Assembly (NCBI GenBank): GCA_018268935.1
Contig: JAFDVS010000044.1
Span: 1 to 64,000, forward strand
DNA length: 64,000 bases
Reading direction: 5' to 3'
From: Acidobacteriota bacterium
Lineage (GTDB): Bacteria > Acidobacteriota > Terriglobia > Bryobacterales > Bryobacteraceae
The notes below the pieces were generated by a model. It saw nothing but the letters and a program-made list of their open reading frames with translations, did no database searches and had not been told where the DNA came from. The translations under genes were made by a program, and so were the position numbers. Positions 36,939-46,345 of the stretch are shown here, piece by piece; the stretch's first letter is position 1; every line of letters starts with the position of its first letter.

Positions 36939-37724
36939 CTACCCACTCTTTCTTGCGCCACACACCGTCACTCGATACCGATGCGAATTCCCGTTCGCAT
37001 CGATCACCTCCTCATACTCCACCCCCTCCTCCCAATAGTCCACCTCCACTCCAAACCCCGTCAGATAATCCCGCAATTTCACTCCGGGCCAGAAGCGCTC
37101 CCACAACCCCGAATCATTAAACGCAAACGGAGTCGCCAGCACCAGCCGCCCGCCCGGTGCGAGCACGCGCAGCATCTCCACCAATGCTCGCAGCGGATCG
37201 CGCACGCGGCACAGCACCAGCGCCCCCAGCACCACATCAAACGACCCCGCATGAAACGGCAGATCCAATGCATCCGCCTGCGCCACCCACACATTCTTCT
37301 GGCGAAGCACGCGGGAGAACGCGACACCGGGCCGGCCCCGATACTCCCAGGCCGGCAGGGCCATTTCCCTTCCCTGCACCAAAATCTCCCAAGCCCTGCG
37401 TGCCATTTCCCGGGAAATATCCACACAAGCAAATTCCGATTCCAGCATCAGCGGTGCACAATCATAGACAATTCGGCCCGGGCCGCAGCCGATATCCAAA
37501 ACGCGCCTCGGCTGCCCGTCTTTCACCAGCGAAACCATCCGCGTGTACAGCGGCTCCGCAGCCGTCTCCCCAAACAGCAAGTGGCCATAGGCAATGCCCG
37601 TGTAAATATCCACCGTCGCCGAGCGGCGATCGTACAAACTATCCGCGTCCGGAGCAAACAGCGGGATCACTCCGTCCATCCACTCGTGCGGCGTGCGATT
37701 CAGGAAGTCAGGAAGTCCGTTCAT
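36939..37724 (-). CDS. Class I SAM-dependent methyltransferase
   Basis: Encodes 261 residues. The SAM-binding motif VLDIGCGPGRIVYDC, the acidic strand end FACVDIS, the DALDLPFHAGSFDVVLGALVL block and the late GGRLVLATPF are standard for class I enzymes of the UbiE/Methyltransf_11 type. The substrate is unknown. The ATG overlaps the stop of the pectinase gene by 4 nt (ATGA), an odd partner for an exported hydrolase. The downstream AAA remnant begins 1 nt after this stop, so all three form one transcript. Confidence 0.85.
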   Translation of the reverse strand: MNGLPDFLNRTPHEWMDGVIPLFAPDADSLYDRRSATVDIYTGIAYGHLLFGETAAEPLYTRMVSLVKDGQPRRVLDIGCGPGRIVYDCAPLMLESEFACVDISREMARRAWEILVQGREMALPAWEYRGRPGVAFSRVLRQKNVWVAQADALDLPFHAGSFDVVLGALVLCRVRDPLRALVEMLRVLAPGGRLVLATPFAFNDSGLWERFWPGVKLRDYLTGFGVEVDYWEEGVEYEEVIDANGNSHRYRVTVCGARKSG

Positions 37725-40700
37725 GGCGCCAATGAATTCAGATAATTTTCGAGATACGTGTATCCATTCGGGGATACGCGCGCGGCATCGGTAGCGTCGG
37801 TAGCAGAAAGCCCCAGCGTTACCTCCACCGCGTCCGGAATCCCATCGCGGTCCGTATCCACCGGAGCCGGCGCAGTGGCCAGCACCGGATAGCCACCCAC
37901 CTGCGTCTGCGAGTCGATGATCATCCCCGTCTGCGTACGCACGGCGTCCACAATCCGTGCATCCACCGCATCGCGCACACGCGAGGCGCCCACGCGCTCC
38001 AGCACGCGATCGTACGGTACACTCGCAGCCGCGGGAAAATCGAATCGCTCCGCCGCCAGCGTGTACTCGCCTTGAATCATCGCCACCCCGGTGTCAACGG
38101 GATCGAACACGCCGTTGCGATTGCTGTCGATGCGATTCCCGGTGGCGTAGATCCACGTGTTCACGCTCCCGCCGCGAAACGCGCGCACTCGCGCCGTGTT
38201 CCCCGTCGACACACCCGCCACCAGCGTATTCCCCGTATAATTCACCCGCGGAATGCCTTCCTCCAACGCGCCGCTGTAAGCCGCGTCGCCGCCCCAGTTG
38301 TAGATCACGTTGTTGGCAAACTCCAGTTGCACGTTGTCTCCGACGCGCGGATTGCGATTGCTGTGATGCGCATAGAGATTGTTGTGAAACGAATAGGCAT
38401 CGAAGTTTCCATTGAAATCGCGGAGCAGCGTGCCGTACCCATGACTACCCTCCAGGTGGCAGGAGCGATTGAGGCTTTCGGCAATCAGCGCCCACTGCAC
38501 CGTGACGCGGTTGGAATTCGTCACCGACAGCGTCTCATCAATGCTCCACGAGGCCGACACATGATCGAGAATCACATCGGAAGATAGATCCACACCCAGA
38601 GCGTCATCCTGAATTAAGGGGCAGTTCTCATCGCCTGCACGGAAGCGCAAATAGCGGATCACCACATGGCTGGCGCGAGTCACCAGCACACCGTAGCCTG
38701 CAATCGTGATCCCATCCCCAGGCGCGGTCTGCCCCGCCAGCGTCAGATTGGAGCGATTGATATTCAACCGCGAGCGCAATCGAATGGTGCCGGAGAGATC
38801 GAACACAATGGTGCGCGGCCCGGCCGCCGACACGATGCCCTGCCGCAAGCTGCCCGGCCCTGCATCCTCCAGCGTGGTGACATGATACACATCGCCGCCA
38901 CGCCCGCCTAGCGCATAGGCGCCGTATCCCTCCGCGCCGGGAAACGCCACCACGCGATTGGGAGTGATCGTCAACAACCCGGCAGTCTCTCCGCGATAGT
39001 TCGCCGATGCCGCCACCGCGCGCACCACATAGCTACCTTCCGCCGAAGGAGCCTGCGCCACGCCATCATACGTAAACGTCACCGGCACGCCCGGCGGCAC
39101 AGTGATCGCCGCCGCAGCGCGCGGAGTCCCATCAAATCGCTGATTCATGCTGCGCAGGGTGATGCGCGCCGCAACCGGCTCAATGGTGAACACTGCCGCT
39201 GCCTCCCCCTGATACACCGCATCTTCCACTACCGCCCGCACCTGGTACACACCGGCATTCACGGGCACATCCGGCGAGCCGTCAAACGTCATCCGCACGC
39301 GCAATCCCGCGGGTTCCGTCGTCACCAAAGGCTGCTGCGGCTGACCATTGTAGGTGCGTGTCAACGCACTCAATCGCACACTCGCGGTCACGCCCTCCCG
39401 CGGAGCCCATCCTCCAAGCGTAAACGCCGGATTCACCCATTGTGCCGCTTCCTCCACGCTCAACTCGCGCGACAACGGATGCCGCCCCGACCGGTCAGCC
39501 GGATTCCCACTCAGGCCCGTATTGCGAAACTCCCAGAAACGAATCCCCGGGTAACTGGCCGCCGTCACCGGCAGCACGGCGTTATTGAACTGCCAGCCCG
39601 CCGGCACAATGTGCGGCCCAATCGCCGAATACAGAATCACCACCTGGCTGTAGGGAAACGTATCCGGAGCAATGCGGCTGAAGAACGTGTTGTTCACTCC
39701 ATCAGAAGCCGTCAGCCTGCATTCCATGAACACAAACCCCGGCTGGCCCTGGCCATTGCGCACCTGCGTCAACACACCGCCCGAAGTGACAGACCGCAAC
39801 TCCACGCGCCGGAAATAGGCCGCGCCGCCGCCCCACAGAAAATCGACATCGCCCTCAATCAGACTATCGCCGAAGTAAGCCGTGCCCGTATTCACCAGCA
39901 ACGTATCCTGAAAGCTCCGCAGCGTCACGTCAAACACGCGCACGCGCAGCGCATTCGTGCGCAACGCCTCGGCCTGCGATCCTCCGCGCGGCGTCGTATT
40001 GTGCAACGTGATGGACTCCAGTTGGAAGTCGTTCGCATCGACGGTGAACATCGGCCTGCTGGCGGTAGTCGGGTTGACGTTGTTGTTGTTGGGATAAGCG
40101 ATCACGGTGCGCTCGCGCTCCACTCCGCGCACGGTGAGGAACGGCTTGGTGCCGCGCACGTATACGATCTCGCGGTACACACCGGGCTCCACGGCGATCA
40201 CAACCGGCTGCGTATTTCCCGCCGGCACATGATCAATCGCGCCCTGCACGGTGCAGTAATCGCCGGCGCCCTCAGCCGACACGCGCAGCAAAGAGGCATC
40301 GGCCGCGGGCACACGAGGCGTTGTCGTGAAGCGCCACTCGATCCCTGTTGACGGGGCGCCAGCGGCATCCACCAACACGCCCGCATCCATCGTCACGGAA
40401 TACGATTGCCCCGGCTCCAGGCCGGCGATCGAGTACACATACACGGTGTCATCCTCCACCAACACCGGCATGTAGCGATACGATGCGCCGCCGATGTTGC
40501 GGGTCTGAACCGGCTCGCTCAGATCGATGACGGCGGCAGCCGTGCCATCGGCACGCAGCACACGGATGCGGCCGCTTGTTCCCATCCGCACTGGCTGCGA
40601 GAAGCGCAGTGTCAACGGAGTGTCAATACACACTCCAGAACCACGTGGCGACGCTTCACTCAGCCGCATCGCCGACACCACCGTCAGCCGCGCTGCATTG

Positions 40701-42007
40701 CTGCTCACACTGCCGTTGGCATTGCTCACCAGCACCGTGTAGACACCCGCATCGGCAACTCGCGCGCCGGCCAACTGCAGCACCGCCGCGGCCGCACCCT
40801 CCACCACCGCGCCATTGCGGAACCATTGATAGGTCAATCCCGCACCGCTAGCCGTCACGGAAAGGCTCACCGGCAACCCAACCGTAGCCGTCGTATCGCG
40901 CGGCTGCACAGTGATCGCAGGCGGCGCACCCACCGGACCAGTCACCACGTTGAGTGTGACCCGATCGCTGATGATACTACCGCCATCATTGGAGATCACC
41001 ACGTCATAGCCGCCCGAATCTCCCAAGCCCGCATTCGCCAGCCGCAACGAAGGCGTGCGGGCCGATTCATTCCCGGCAAGGCCCACGCCATCCCGCCGCC
41101 ATTGGTAATCGAGATTCGCCCCTTGCGCGCCGACGAAGAACTGCACCGCCGCACCCACTGGCACGGTCAGACTGCGCGGCGAAGGCTGCGTCGTGATCAC
41201 CGGAGGCGCCGGCAAATACGCTACAAAGAACCGGGTGAAGGTGAACCCGCTTGAGAATGCATTACTGATGATCCGCAGCCCGAACCAATCGAACGCCGTG
41301 TTCGGATTGGCGCTCGTTTCCACCGCGCTGTAGGAGTAGTTCTCCAACCCCGCGCCTTCCAGGGTCACAGTGAGCCGGGTACGATCCTCGCTCAACCGCT
41401 CCACCGCGTAGCGCAATGTGTAGGGCGTGTTGTCGTCCAGCGTCACCCGCGCATTCGGCCCGCTGCCGGCAATCTCAGTGAAATCGTCAAAGCTCAGAAA
41501 GATGTTCGGCTGGCCAGGAATGGTGCTGCGCCGGTACACGCGATACGGCGTGCCTGCCCCGCTGGCGAACAGCGCGGCCCCGTACCCGGTGTCATCGGAG
41601 AACACACCGGAATTCATCCCCCCTGTCAGATTCGCCGTCGTGCGCGTATTCTTCGAATCGAACAAGCCAAAGCGAATGTCCTGTCCGCTGGTGCGCTGAA
41701 AGCCTTCTAATGTGAACGTCGCTTCCGCCGTCAACCGGTCGCCGGGGCGCAGCACCAGCGGAGTGCCATCGGTGAAATGAATCCAGAACCCTTCCGAACT
41801 CGTGCTGATTTCGCTGAACCGCACCGAACCCGCCGTGTCGGTCCGCACTGTGTTCGCCCTGCCGTTGAACACCCGGAACGACTGTCGCGCCAGATCCTGA
41901 TTCTGGCTATTGCCATCGGCGAACGTATCTTCGATACGGAGCGTCTGCGCGGCGAGCACGGCCGGCAGCGCAAGCAGAAAAAGAACGGAATGCATGGGAC
42001 TCCGCAT
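37721..42007 (-). CDS. Secreted multidomain pectinesterase-pectate lyase
   Basis: Encodes 1428 residues. Order: signal peptide (1-20); beta-sandwich domain (about 25-265); two Ig-like domains (270-445); SbsA-type Ig domain (446-565); CE8 pectinesterase (566-860) with catalytic Gln678 in GSQAEAL, Gln700-Asp701 in SFQDTLL and Asp722 in GDVDFLWG; two MBG-type repeats (876-1016); pectate lyase beta-helix (1018-1360), opening FPGAEGYGAYALGGRGG; and a calcium-binding-like tail (DTDRDGIPDAVEVTLG, 1384-1399). The esterase removes methyl groups, and the lyase then cuts the demethylated polygalacturonate by beta-elimination. ATGs at 42007 and 41995 are both possible. The gene overlaps the methyltransferase start by 4 nt. 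Confidence 0.85.
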   Translation of the reverse strand: MRSPMHSVLFLLALPAVLAAQTLRIEDTFADGNSQNQDLARQSFRVFNGRANTVRTDTAGSVRFSEISTSSEGFWIHFTDGTPLVLRPGDRLTAEATFTLEGFQRTSGQDIRFGLFDSKNTRTTANLTGGMNSGVFSDDTGYGAALFASGAGTPYRVYRRSTIPGQPNIFLSFDDFTEIAGSGPNARVTLDDNTPYTLRYAVERLSEDRTRLTVTLEGAGLENYSYSAVETSANPNTAFDWFGLRIISNAFSSGFTFTRFFVAYLPAPPVITTQPSPRSLTVPVGAAVQFFVGAQGANLDYQWRRDGVGLAGNESARTPSLRLANAGLGDSGGYDVVISNDGGSIISDRVTLNVVTGPVGAPPAITVQPRDTTATVGLPVSLSVTASGAGLTYQWFRNGAVVEGAAAAVLQLAGARVADAGVYTVLVSNANGSVSSNAARLTVVSAMRLSEASPRGSGVCIDTPLTLRFSQPVRMGTSGRIRVLRADGTAAAVIDLSEPVQTRNIGGASYRYMPVLVEDDTVYVYSIAGLEPGQSYSVTMDAGVLVDAAGAPSTGIEWRFTTTPRVPAADASLLRVSAEGAGDYCTVQGAIDHVPAGNTQPVVIAVEPGVYREIVYVRGTKPFLTVRGVERERTVIAYPNNNNVNPTTASRPMFTVDANDFQLESITLHNTTPRGGSQAEALRTNALRVRVFDVTLRSFQDTLLVNTGTAYFGDSLIEGDVDFLWGGGAAYFRRVELRSVTSGGVLTQVRNGQGQPGFVFMECRLTASDGVNNTFFSRIAPDTFPYSQVVILYSAIGPHIVPAGWQFNNAVLPVTAASYPGIRFWEFRNTGLSGNPADRSGRHPLSRELSVEEAAQWVNPAFTLGGWAPREGVTASVRLSALTRTYNGQPQQPLVTTEPAGLRVRMTFDGSPDVPVNAGVYQVRAVVEDAVYQGEAAAVFTIEPVAARITLRSMNQRFDGTPRAAAAITVPPGVPVTFTYDGVAQAPSAEGSYVVRAVAASANYRGETAGLLTITPNRVVAFPGAEGYGAYALGGRGGDVYHVTTLEDAGPGSLRQGIVSAAGPRTIVFDLSGTIRLRSRLNINRSNLTLAGQTAPGDGITIAGYGVLVTRASHVVIRYLRFRAGDENCPLIQDDALGVDLSSDVILDHVSASWSIDETLSVTNSNRVTVQWALIAESLNRSCHLEGSHGYGTLLRDFNGNFDAYSFHNNLYAHHSNRNPRVGDNVQLEFANNVIYNWGGDAAYSGALEEGIPRVNYTGNTLVAGVSTGNTARVRAFRGGSVNTWIYATGNRIDSNRNGVFDPVDTGVAMIQGEYTLAAERFDFPAAASVPYDRVLERVGASRVRDAVDARIVDAVRTQTGMIIDSQTQVGGYPVLATAPAPVDTDRDGIPDAVEVTLGLSATDATDAARVSPNGYTYLENYLNSLAP

Positions 42008-42058
42008 CAGGATAGCGGATTCGATTGCGGGTTACACCGCTAGCCTAACGCACGCGGC

Positions 42059-42646
42059 TTAGAACCGCTTTCCAATCGAGTGTGGGCGCCGGCGCATCGC
42101 GATGGCGACAGGTGCGAATCCCGTGAGCCAGAGAATCGCGGTGGAAGGCTCCGGCACAGCCGGGGAAATGGACCACGTGCCCGCACCAAACGAATCCAGA
42201 TCGTCAGGCACAGACAACGTTTGAGAGATAAAGAGCTGTGGATAGGCTCCCCCAACCAGGACGTTGTTGACGGTCAGGAACTGGAATAATCCCAATCCGG
42301 AGAGAGCGCTGCTACTCCAAGCGCTGCTTTGATTCGGAACCCCGTCACACGCCCCGGAAAGCATGGCAAACGTCGCCGCACCCCCAGTAAGTGGGCTGAT
42401 GCACGATCCGAACCCCGCCCCAGCTGTGGACGGAGCATTCGCCGACGCAGTCAGGTCGAACGTGATGCCGGCCCACTCGACGGTGAACGCGGAAAACGTA
42501 GAGGTCCCCGAGTCGTACACGAAACTCCCCGCCGTGGGAAGAGTTCCAGATCCGGAGAAATTGATGTTGTAAGTAGTACCCGCCTGGACGGCAGGCGTTG
42601 CCAGAGTGGCGAGCAGCACAAGCCCAGCTAAGATCGAAAGGCGCAT
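42059..42646 (-). CDS. PEP-CTERM sorting-domain protein
   Basis: Encodes 195 residues. I chose the ATG at 42646 (MRLSILAGLVLLATLATPAVQA) because a normal signal peptide follows; 16 earlier codons add a charged stretch. The C-terminus reads VPEPSTAILWLTGFAPVAIAM then RRR and a basic tail, matching PEP-CTERM. The middle contains GTTYNINFSGSGTL and many Ser and Gly residues, with two cysteines (SCISPL and GACDG) that may form a disulfide. No enzymatic motif is seen. A dyad and AT-rich DNA lie upstream. Confidence 0.72.
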   Translation of the reverse strand: MRLSILAGLVLLATLATPAVQAGTTYNINFSGSGTLPTAGSFVYDSGTSTFSAFTVEWAGITFDLTASANAPSTAGAGFGSCISPLTGGAATFAMLSGACDGVPNQSSAWSSSALSGLGLFQFLTVNNVLVGGAYPQLFISQTLSVPDDLDSFGAGTWSISPAVPEPSTAILWLTGFAPVAIAMRRRPHSIGKRF

Positions 42647-42698
42647 GGCGCTATTCTTGCATTTTTCAGTACGATATCTTACAGATAAATGCATGAAT

Positions 42699-42719
42699 TT
42701 CGTACTGTACTAGTACGAA
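42699..42719. promoter_or_regulatory. Dyad upstream of a PEP-CTERM gene
   Basis: TTCGTAC and GTACGAA pair perfectly across a 7-nt spacer, about 53 bp before the start codon at 42646. A further CAGTACGA copy lies at 42667-42674, so a repeated GTACGA element may be an operator. Confidence 0.35.
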
Positions 42720-42735
42720 TCGAACATAATCCACC

Positions 42736-43170
42736 CTAGGCCGAATGATTCTCTAAGAAATCATCGTCAATCGACTGGCGTCCCCGGAACCCATCCTCCA
42801 ACCCGTGCCACCACGTGATTCCCTGCTCCCCCAGCTTCCAGCACAAGTAAACCTCGCGCCCGCGGTAAAAGGTACGAAAATCAATGAGGCCGATATCGAG
42901 ATCCTTCACTTCGCACCCATAGGACTGTATCTTCTCAATCGCCGCCCGCAGTTGTTTCGCGCACGTATCGCGGCGCGACTTCTCCGCCGCCAGCCGGGCC
43001 GAGTTCACCATGGCCCCGCCGCTCATCTGGATGCGGCTGGCTTCCTCGTGCAGCACTTCTTCGGCCTCGACATAGAATTTCTTCAATTCCAGTGCCGAGC
43101 GGATGGCCGCCTCCACGGCGGGAAGCACGGCCTCAGCCTCCCGCACGGTGAAGTATCGCGGTTGATCCAT
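42736..43170 (-). CDS. DUF2203 family protein
   Basis: Encodes 144 residues. The N-terminus (YFTVREAEAVLP) and the C-terminal block VKDLDIGLIDFRTFYRGREVYLCWKLGE followed by WWHGLEDGFRGRQSID match DUF2203, a small family of unknown function with a helical N-terminus and conserved tryptophan/histidine segment. It begins directly at the stop codon of the YjbQ gene (no gap), so the two are translated in sequence. Cytoplasmic; role unknown. Confidence 0.85.
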   Translation of the reverse strand: MDQPRYFTVREAEAVLPAVEAAIRSALELKKFYVEAEEVLHEEASRIQMSGGAMVNSARLAAEKSRRDTCAKQLRAAIEKIQSYGCEVKDLDIGLIDFRTFYRGREVYLCWKLGEQGITWWHGLEDGFRGRQSIDDDFLENHSA

Positions 43171-43668
43171 CTAAACGCCAGATACCTGCACGGCAAGCGT
43201 GCGATTGCGCGGCCCATCGAATTCGGCCAGGATGATGCTTTGCCAGGTGCCCAGCAACACGGTGGCATTCCGCACCTGCAAGCAGAGGGTTTGCCCCATC
43301 AGCATGCCGCGCATATGAGCGTCGGCATTCTGGCGCTCGCAATCGGAAAACTCCGGGTCGTTGTGCCGGTAGTATTCCTCGCGGTCCACTACCTTTTCGA
43401 AAAACACTTTCACATCGTGCAGCAACGCATCCTGCCATTCGTTGATGAAGACGGCCGTGGTGGTGTGGAGCGTCTGCAGATGGACGATGCCGTCCTTCAC
43501 GCCGCTCTTGCGCACCACTTCGTTGATGCGGTCGGTCACGTTGGCGAGTTCCATCCGCTCTTTCGAGATCCAGTCAATGATCCGGTTGTAGACCTTGTAC
43601 TGCGGGGAGGGAACGTTCTGGTCGGCGGTAGCATCCGCCACTTCTGTCATAGCCTTCACTGGACTCAT
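43171..43668 (-). CDS. YjbQ/UPF0047 family protein (secondary thiamine-phosphate synthase-like)
   Basis: Encodes 165 residues from ATG 43668, preceded by AGAGGCAAC. Signature blocks are DGIVHLQTLHTTTAVFINEWQDALLHD, SDCERQNADAHMRGMLMGQTLCLQV and GTWQSIILAEFDGPRNR. The conserved His and Glu/Asp residues form the family metal site. Family members have weak thiamine-phosphate synthase activity in genetics experiments, but their true role is unclear. Tightly coupled to DUF2203 downstream. Confidence 0.85.
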   Translation of the reverse strand: MSPVKAMTEVADATADQNVPSPQYKVYNRIIDWISKERMELANVTDRINEVVRKSGVKDGIVHLQTLHTTTAVFINEWQDALLHDVKVFFEKVVDREEYYRHNDPEFSDCERQNADAHMRGMLMGQTLCLQVRNATVLLGTWQSIILAEFDGPRNRTLAVQVSGV

Positions 43669-43772
43669 GTTGCCTCTACTGTTGAGTGATAAGCGAACCC
43701 ACCGGGACGATCCAACTTTTTCTGATCCTGAGGGCAATTATACCGCAGCAACAGCAGAGGCAGACTTGAACA

Positions 43773-44378
43773 TCAGGCGGTCTGGGCATTGCGTCTTCGC
43801 CACAGGCCGAGCGCCACCAGCGGCAATCCCGCCAGCACGAAGGTGGCCGGCTCGGGGGTCTCCGCAAGGAACAGGACGCCGCTGAACCCGCCGTCATTGG
43901 TGACCACCAGGTCGATGGTGTGAATGTCGCCCGGCATGCTCCCCAGAGCCACGGTTCTCGGCGCGGGGATGGTGCTGAAGTTGCTCGCTACAAGACCGAT
44001 GAAGTGGAAGCCGCCCACGCCATCAATATTGACGCCATCAATCAATACCTGCAGCCGGTTGTCGGCTAATGCGCGAAAGGTGAACAGGTCACCCGTCTCC
44101 GCACTGAACGTTGTGCTGATGGTATAGGTCCCTGACGGAAGCGAGTTCGATGTCGTTGTCGACACCCAGGCGCTGTTCGGCAACGGATTGGCCCACGGGC
44201 CCGCGTTGGCGAGGGTAATGGGGTTGGTGATAATCTGCGCCGGTCCGCTCCCCCCCGCCGTAATGGTCCAAATCGGATCATCCGGCCCGCTGCCCTGCCC
44301 CGTGTTCAAAATGACCGTGGCGTGACCGGCTGCCGCCAGCAACAATGCTGGCATCAAAATGCGAAACGCTTGATTCAT
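43773..44378 (-). CDS. PEP-CTERM sorting-domain protein
   Basis: Encodes 201 residues from ATG 44378, placed after a strong AGGAGG ribosome site; the longer upstream frame lacks one. Signal peptide LMPALLLAAAGHA. The C-terminus TPEPATFVLAGLPLVALGLW followed by RRR is PEP-CTERM. The body (WTITAGGSGPAQIITNP, TYTISTTFSAETGDLFTFRALADNRLQVLIDGVNI) resembles a jelly-roll beta-domain of the type found in exosortase-sorted proteins. No catalytic site is recognised. Confidence 0.75.
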   Translation of the reverse strand: MNQAFRILMPALLLAAAGHATVILNTGQGSGPDDPIWTITAGGSGPAQIITNPITLANAGPWANPLPNSAWVSTTTSNSLPSGTYTISTTFSAETGDLFTFRALADNRLQVLIDGVNIDGVGGFHFIGLVASNFSTIPAPRTVALGSMPGDIHTIDLVVTNDGGFSGVLFLAETPEPATFVLAGLPLVALGLWRRRNAQTA

Positions 44379-44467
44379 AGGTCCTCCTGCTGATACTCCG
44401 CCCTGAATTGTCGGATGGGCGTTGTACAAACGAGTGCGAGAGAACCCGCCTGGCGGGGTCAAAAGAA

Positions 44468-46345
44468 CTATGGCTCCACTGGGGCCTCAATAAAGCTCAC
44501 CCGATCCTTCGAACGGAACACCCGCTGCGTCGCCTTCTGATAATCTTCCTCGCGCGCCTTCCACACCTCGACATACTTCTGTGGATTGCGATCCGTCAGC
44601 GGGAACCACGAGCTTTGCACCTGCACCATGATCCGGTGCCCGCGCCGGAAGGTGTGATACACATCCGGCATCTCAAACTCGATGGTCTCCGGCTTGTCCG
44701 GCGTCATCGGTTCCGGCTTTTCGAAACTGCGGCGGAAACGAGCCCGGAACGGTTCGCCACGCACCAGTTGCTGAAATCCCCCCATGCGGATCTGCTGTGA
44801 CGGTTCCGGTGGCCGCCTCTGCCCCGGCGGCAGAGCGGGAGCGGGTGGCGTACCATAGCCGGGAAACTCCCCGGGAAACGCATCGATGAGCTTCACCACA
44901 AAATCGGAATCCGTGCCCGATGTCGATACCGTCAGATGCACCTTCACCGGTCCGGCCAGCGTCAGGTCCGTGCGCTGCGGCTCCATTTCGTAAGTCAACA
45001 CATCCGGACGCCGGCCGGCAAAGCGCTGGTCATCGGTCATGTAATCGCGCGTCATGCCCATCGCGATGAATCCGATGTAGGGCACCGGCTTGTTCGGATC
45101 GCTCAGATACTCATCAAACGCCTGCCCCGCCTCACCCGGCGCATCGAATGACAACTGATGCTTTCCCCGCAGGTAGATGCGGCGCGGCGCGGCTGTAGCG
45201 GGAGGCCATGTGTCGTGTTGCCGCCACTGGTTCAGCCCGGTCTGAAACATCTGCGCCTTCGGCACCTTCACATCCTGCTTGTCTTTCAGATGATGCAGGA
45301 AGAACGGTAATTCAATCGAATTGCGGAAATATTCTCCCGTCTTCGCCCCAAAATCGATGTTGCCCACCTTCTGCCCGTCGCCGCGAGCCCAGCCGCCATG
45401 GGTCCACGGCCCCATCACAATGGAGTTCCGCGTATTCCTGCTTTGCTCCTCAATGGCGCGGAACATCCGCAGCGGACCCTGCAAATCCTCGGCATCATAC
45501 CAGCCACCGACGGTCAACACCGCCGGCTTCACCGCCTTCAAATGCTTCCAGATACTGCGCGACTGCCAGAACGCATCGTAGTTCGGACGCTCAATCTGGT
45601 GCGTCCAATACGGATTCTGCCGCTTGAAGTATTTCTCGTCGGCGTTGATCAGGGAACCCAGCTTGAGATAAAACTCATAGCCATCCGGCGTCTTGTAATC
45701 GAACGGCACGCGCTCGGCGGGCGCTTCCGGATCGCCTTTGCGCTCCACAAAGCTTGTGTAGAAACCGAAATTCGCCGCCAGCATGAACGCACCGTTGTGA
45801 TAGGAATCGTCGCCCAGGTAATAGTCGGTCACCGGCGCCTGCGGTGACACCGCCACCAGCGCCGGATGCGCGTCAATCAACCCCGCAAGCGCATAAAACC
45901 CGGGATACGAAATTCCCGTCAATCCCACTTTGCCGTTGTGATTGCGCACATTCTTCACCAGCCACTCGATGGTGTCATAGGTGTCCGTCGATTCATCGCC
46001 GGCCGCATTGCGCGGGCGCATTTCCACAAACTCGCCTTCCGAGAGGTAGCGGCCGCGCACGTCCTGGTAAGCGAAGATGAATCCCTCGCGGCCGAACGCC
46101 TCCGACGGCCCCAGCGAATCGCGATATTGATCCACCCCATACGGCCGCACACTGTAGGGAGTACGCGTCAGAAGGATGGGATACTTCTTCGACAAATCCT
46201 TCGGCGCGTAGACGGCGGTGAACAGCTTCTTGCCGTCGCGCATCGGGATCTCATACTCATACTTCGTGTAATTGGCGCGGATGTATTCCAGTCCTTGCCC
46301 CTGCAAGGCAACCACCGCGAACAGCGCACAGAACAGAGTCTTCAC
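44468..46345 (-). CDS. Secreted CocE/NonD-family hydrolase (X-Pro dipeptidyl-peptidase-like)
   Basis: Encodes 625 residues from a GTG at 46345 that overlaps the permease stop by 4 nt and begins a signal peptide (LFCALFAVVALQGQG). The nucleophile elbow GISYPG lies about residues 150-155, the remaining triad follows in the hydrolase core (GGWYDAEDLQGPLRMF and GPWTHGGW), and the C-terminal jelly-roll domain begins near VLTYEMEPQ. The fold is that of CocE esterases and PepX peptidases; either peptides or acyl esters may be the substrate. With the APC permease immediately upstream it could release amino acids for uptake, which is inference. Confidence 0.87.
   Translation of the reverse strand: MKTLFCALFAVVALQGQGLEYIRANYTKYEYEIPMRDGKKLFTAVYAPKDLSKKYPILLTRTPYSVRPYGVDQYRDSLGPSEAFGREGFIFAYQDVRGRYLSEGEFVEMRPRNAAGDESTDTYDTIEWLVKNVRNHNGKVGLTGISYPGFYALAGLIDAHPALVAVSPQAPVTDYYLGDDSYHNGAFMLAANFGFYTSFVERKGDPEAPAERVPFDYKTPDGYEFYLKLGSLINADEKYFKRQNPYWTHQIERPNYDAFWQSRSIWKHLKAVKPAVLTVGGWYDAEDLQGPLRMFRAIEEQSRNTRNSIVMGPWTHGGWARGDGQKVGNIDFGAKTGEYFRNSIELPFFLHHLKDKQDVKVPKAQMFQTGLNQWRQHDTWPPATAAPRRIYLRGKHQLSFDAPGEAGQAFDEYLSDPNKPVPYIGFIAMGMTRDYMTDDQRFAGRRPDVLTYEMEPQRTDLTLAGPVKVHLTVSTSGTDSDFVVKLIDAFPGEFPGYGTPPAPALPPGQRRPPEPSQQIRMGGFQQLVRGEPFRARFRRSFEKPEPMTPDKPETIEFEMPDVYHTFRRGHRIMVQVQSSWFPLTDRNPQKYVEVWKAREEDYQKATQRVFRSKDRVSFIEAPVEP

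Noticed and set aside
42110..42130. Short GGTGCGAATCCC string resembling a tRNA T-arm
   Set aside because: No acceptor stem, anticodon arm or CCA-like end surrounds it; it lies inside the PEP-CTERM gene.
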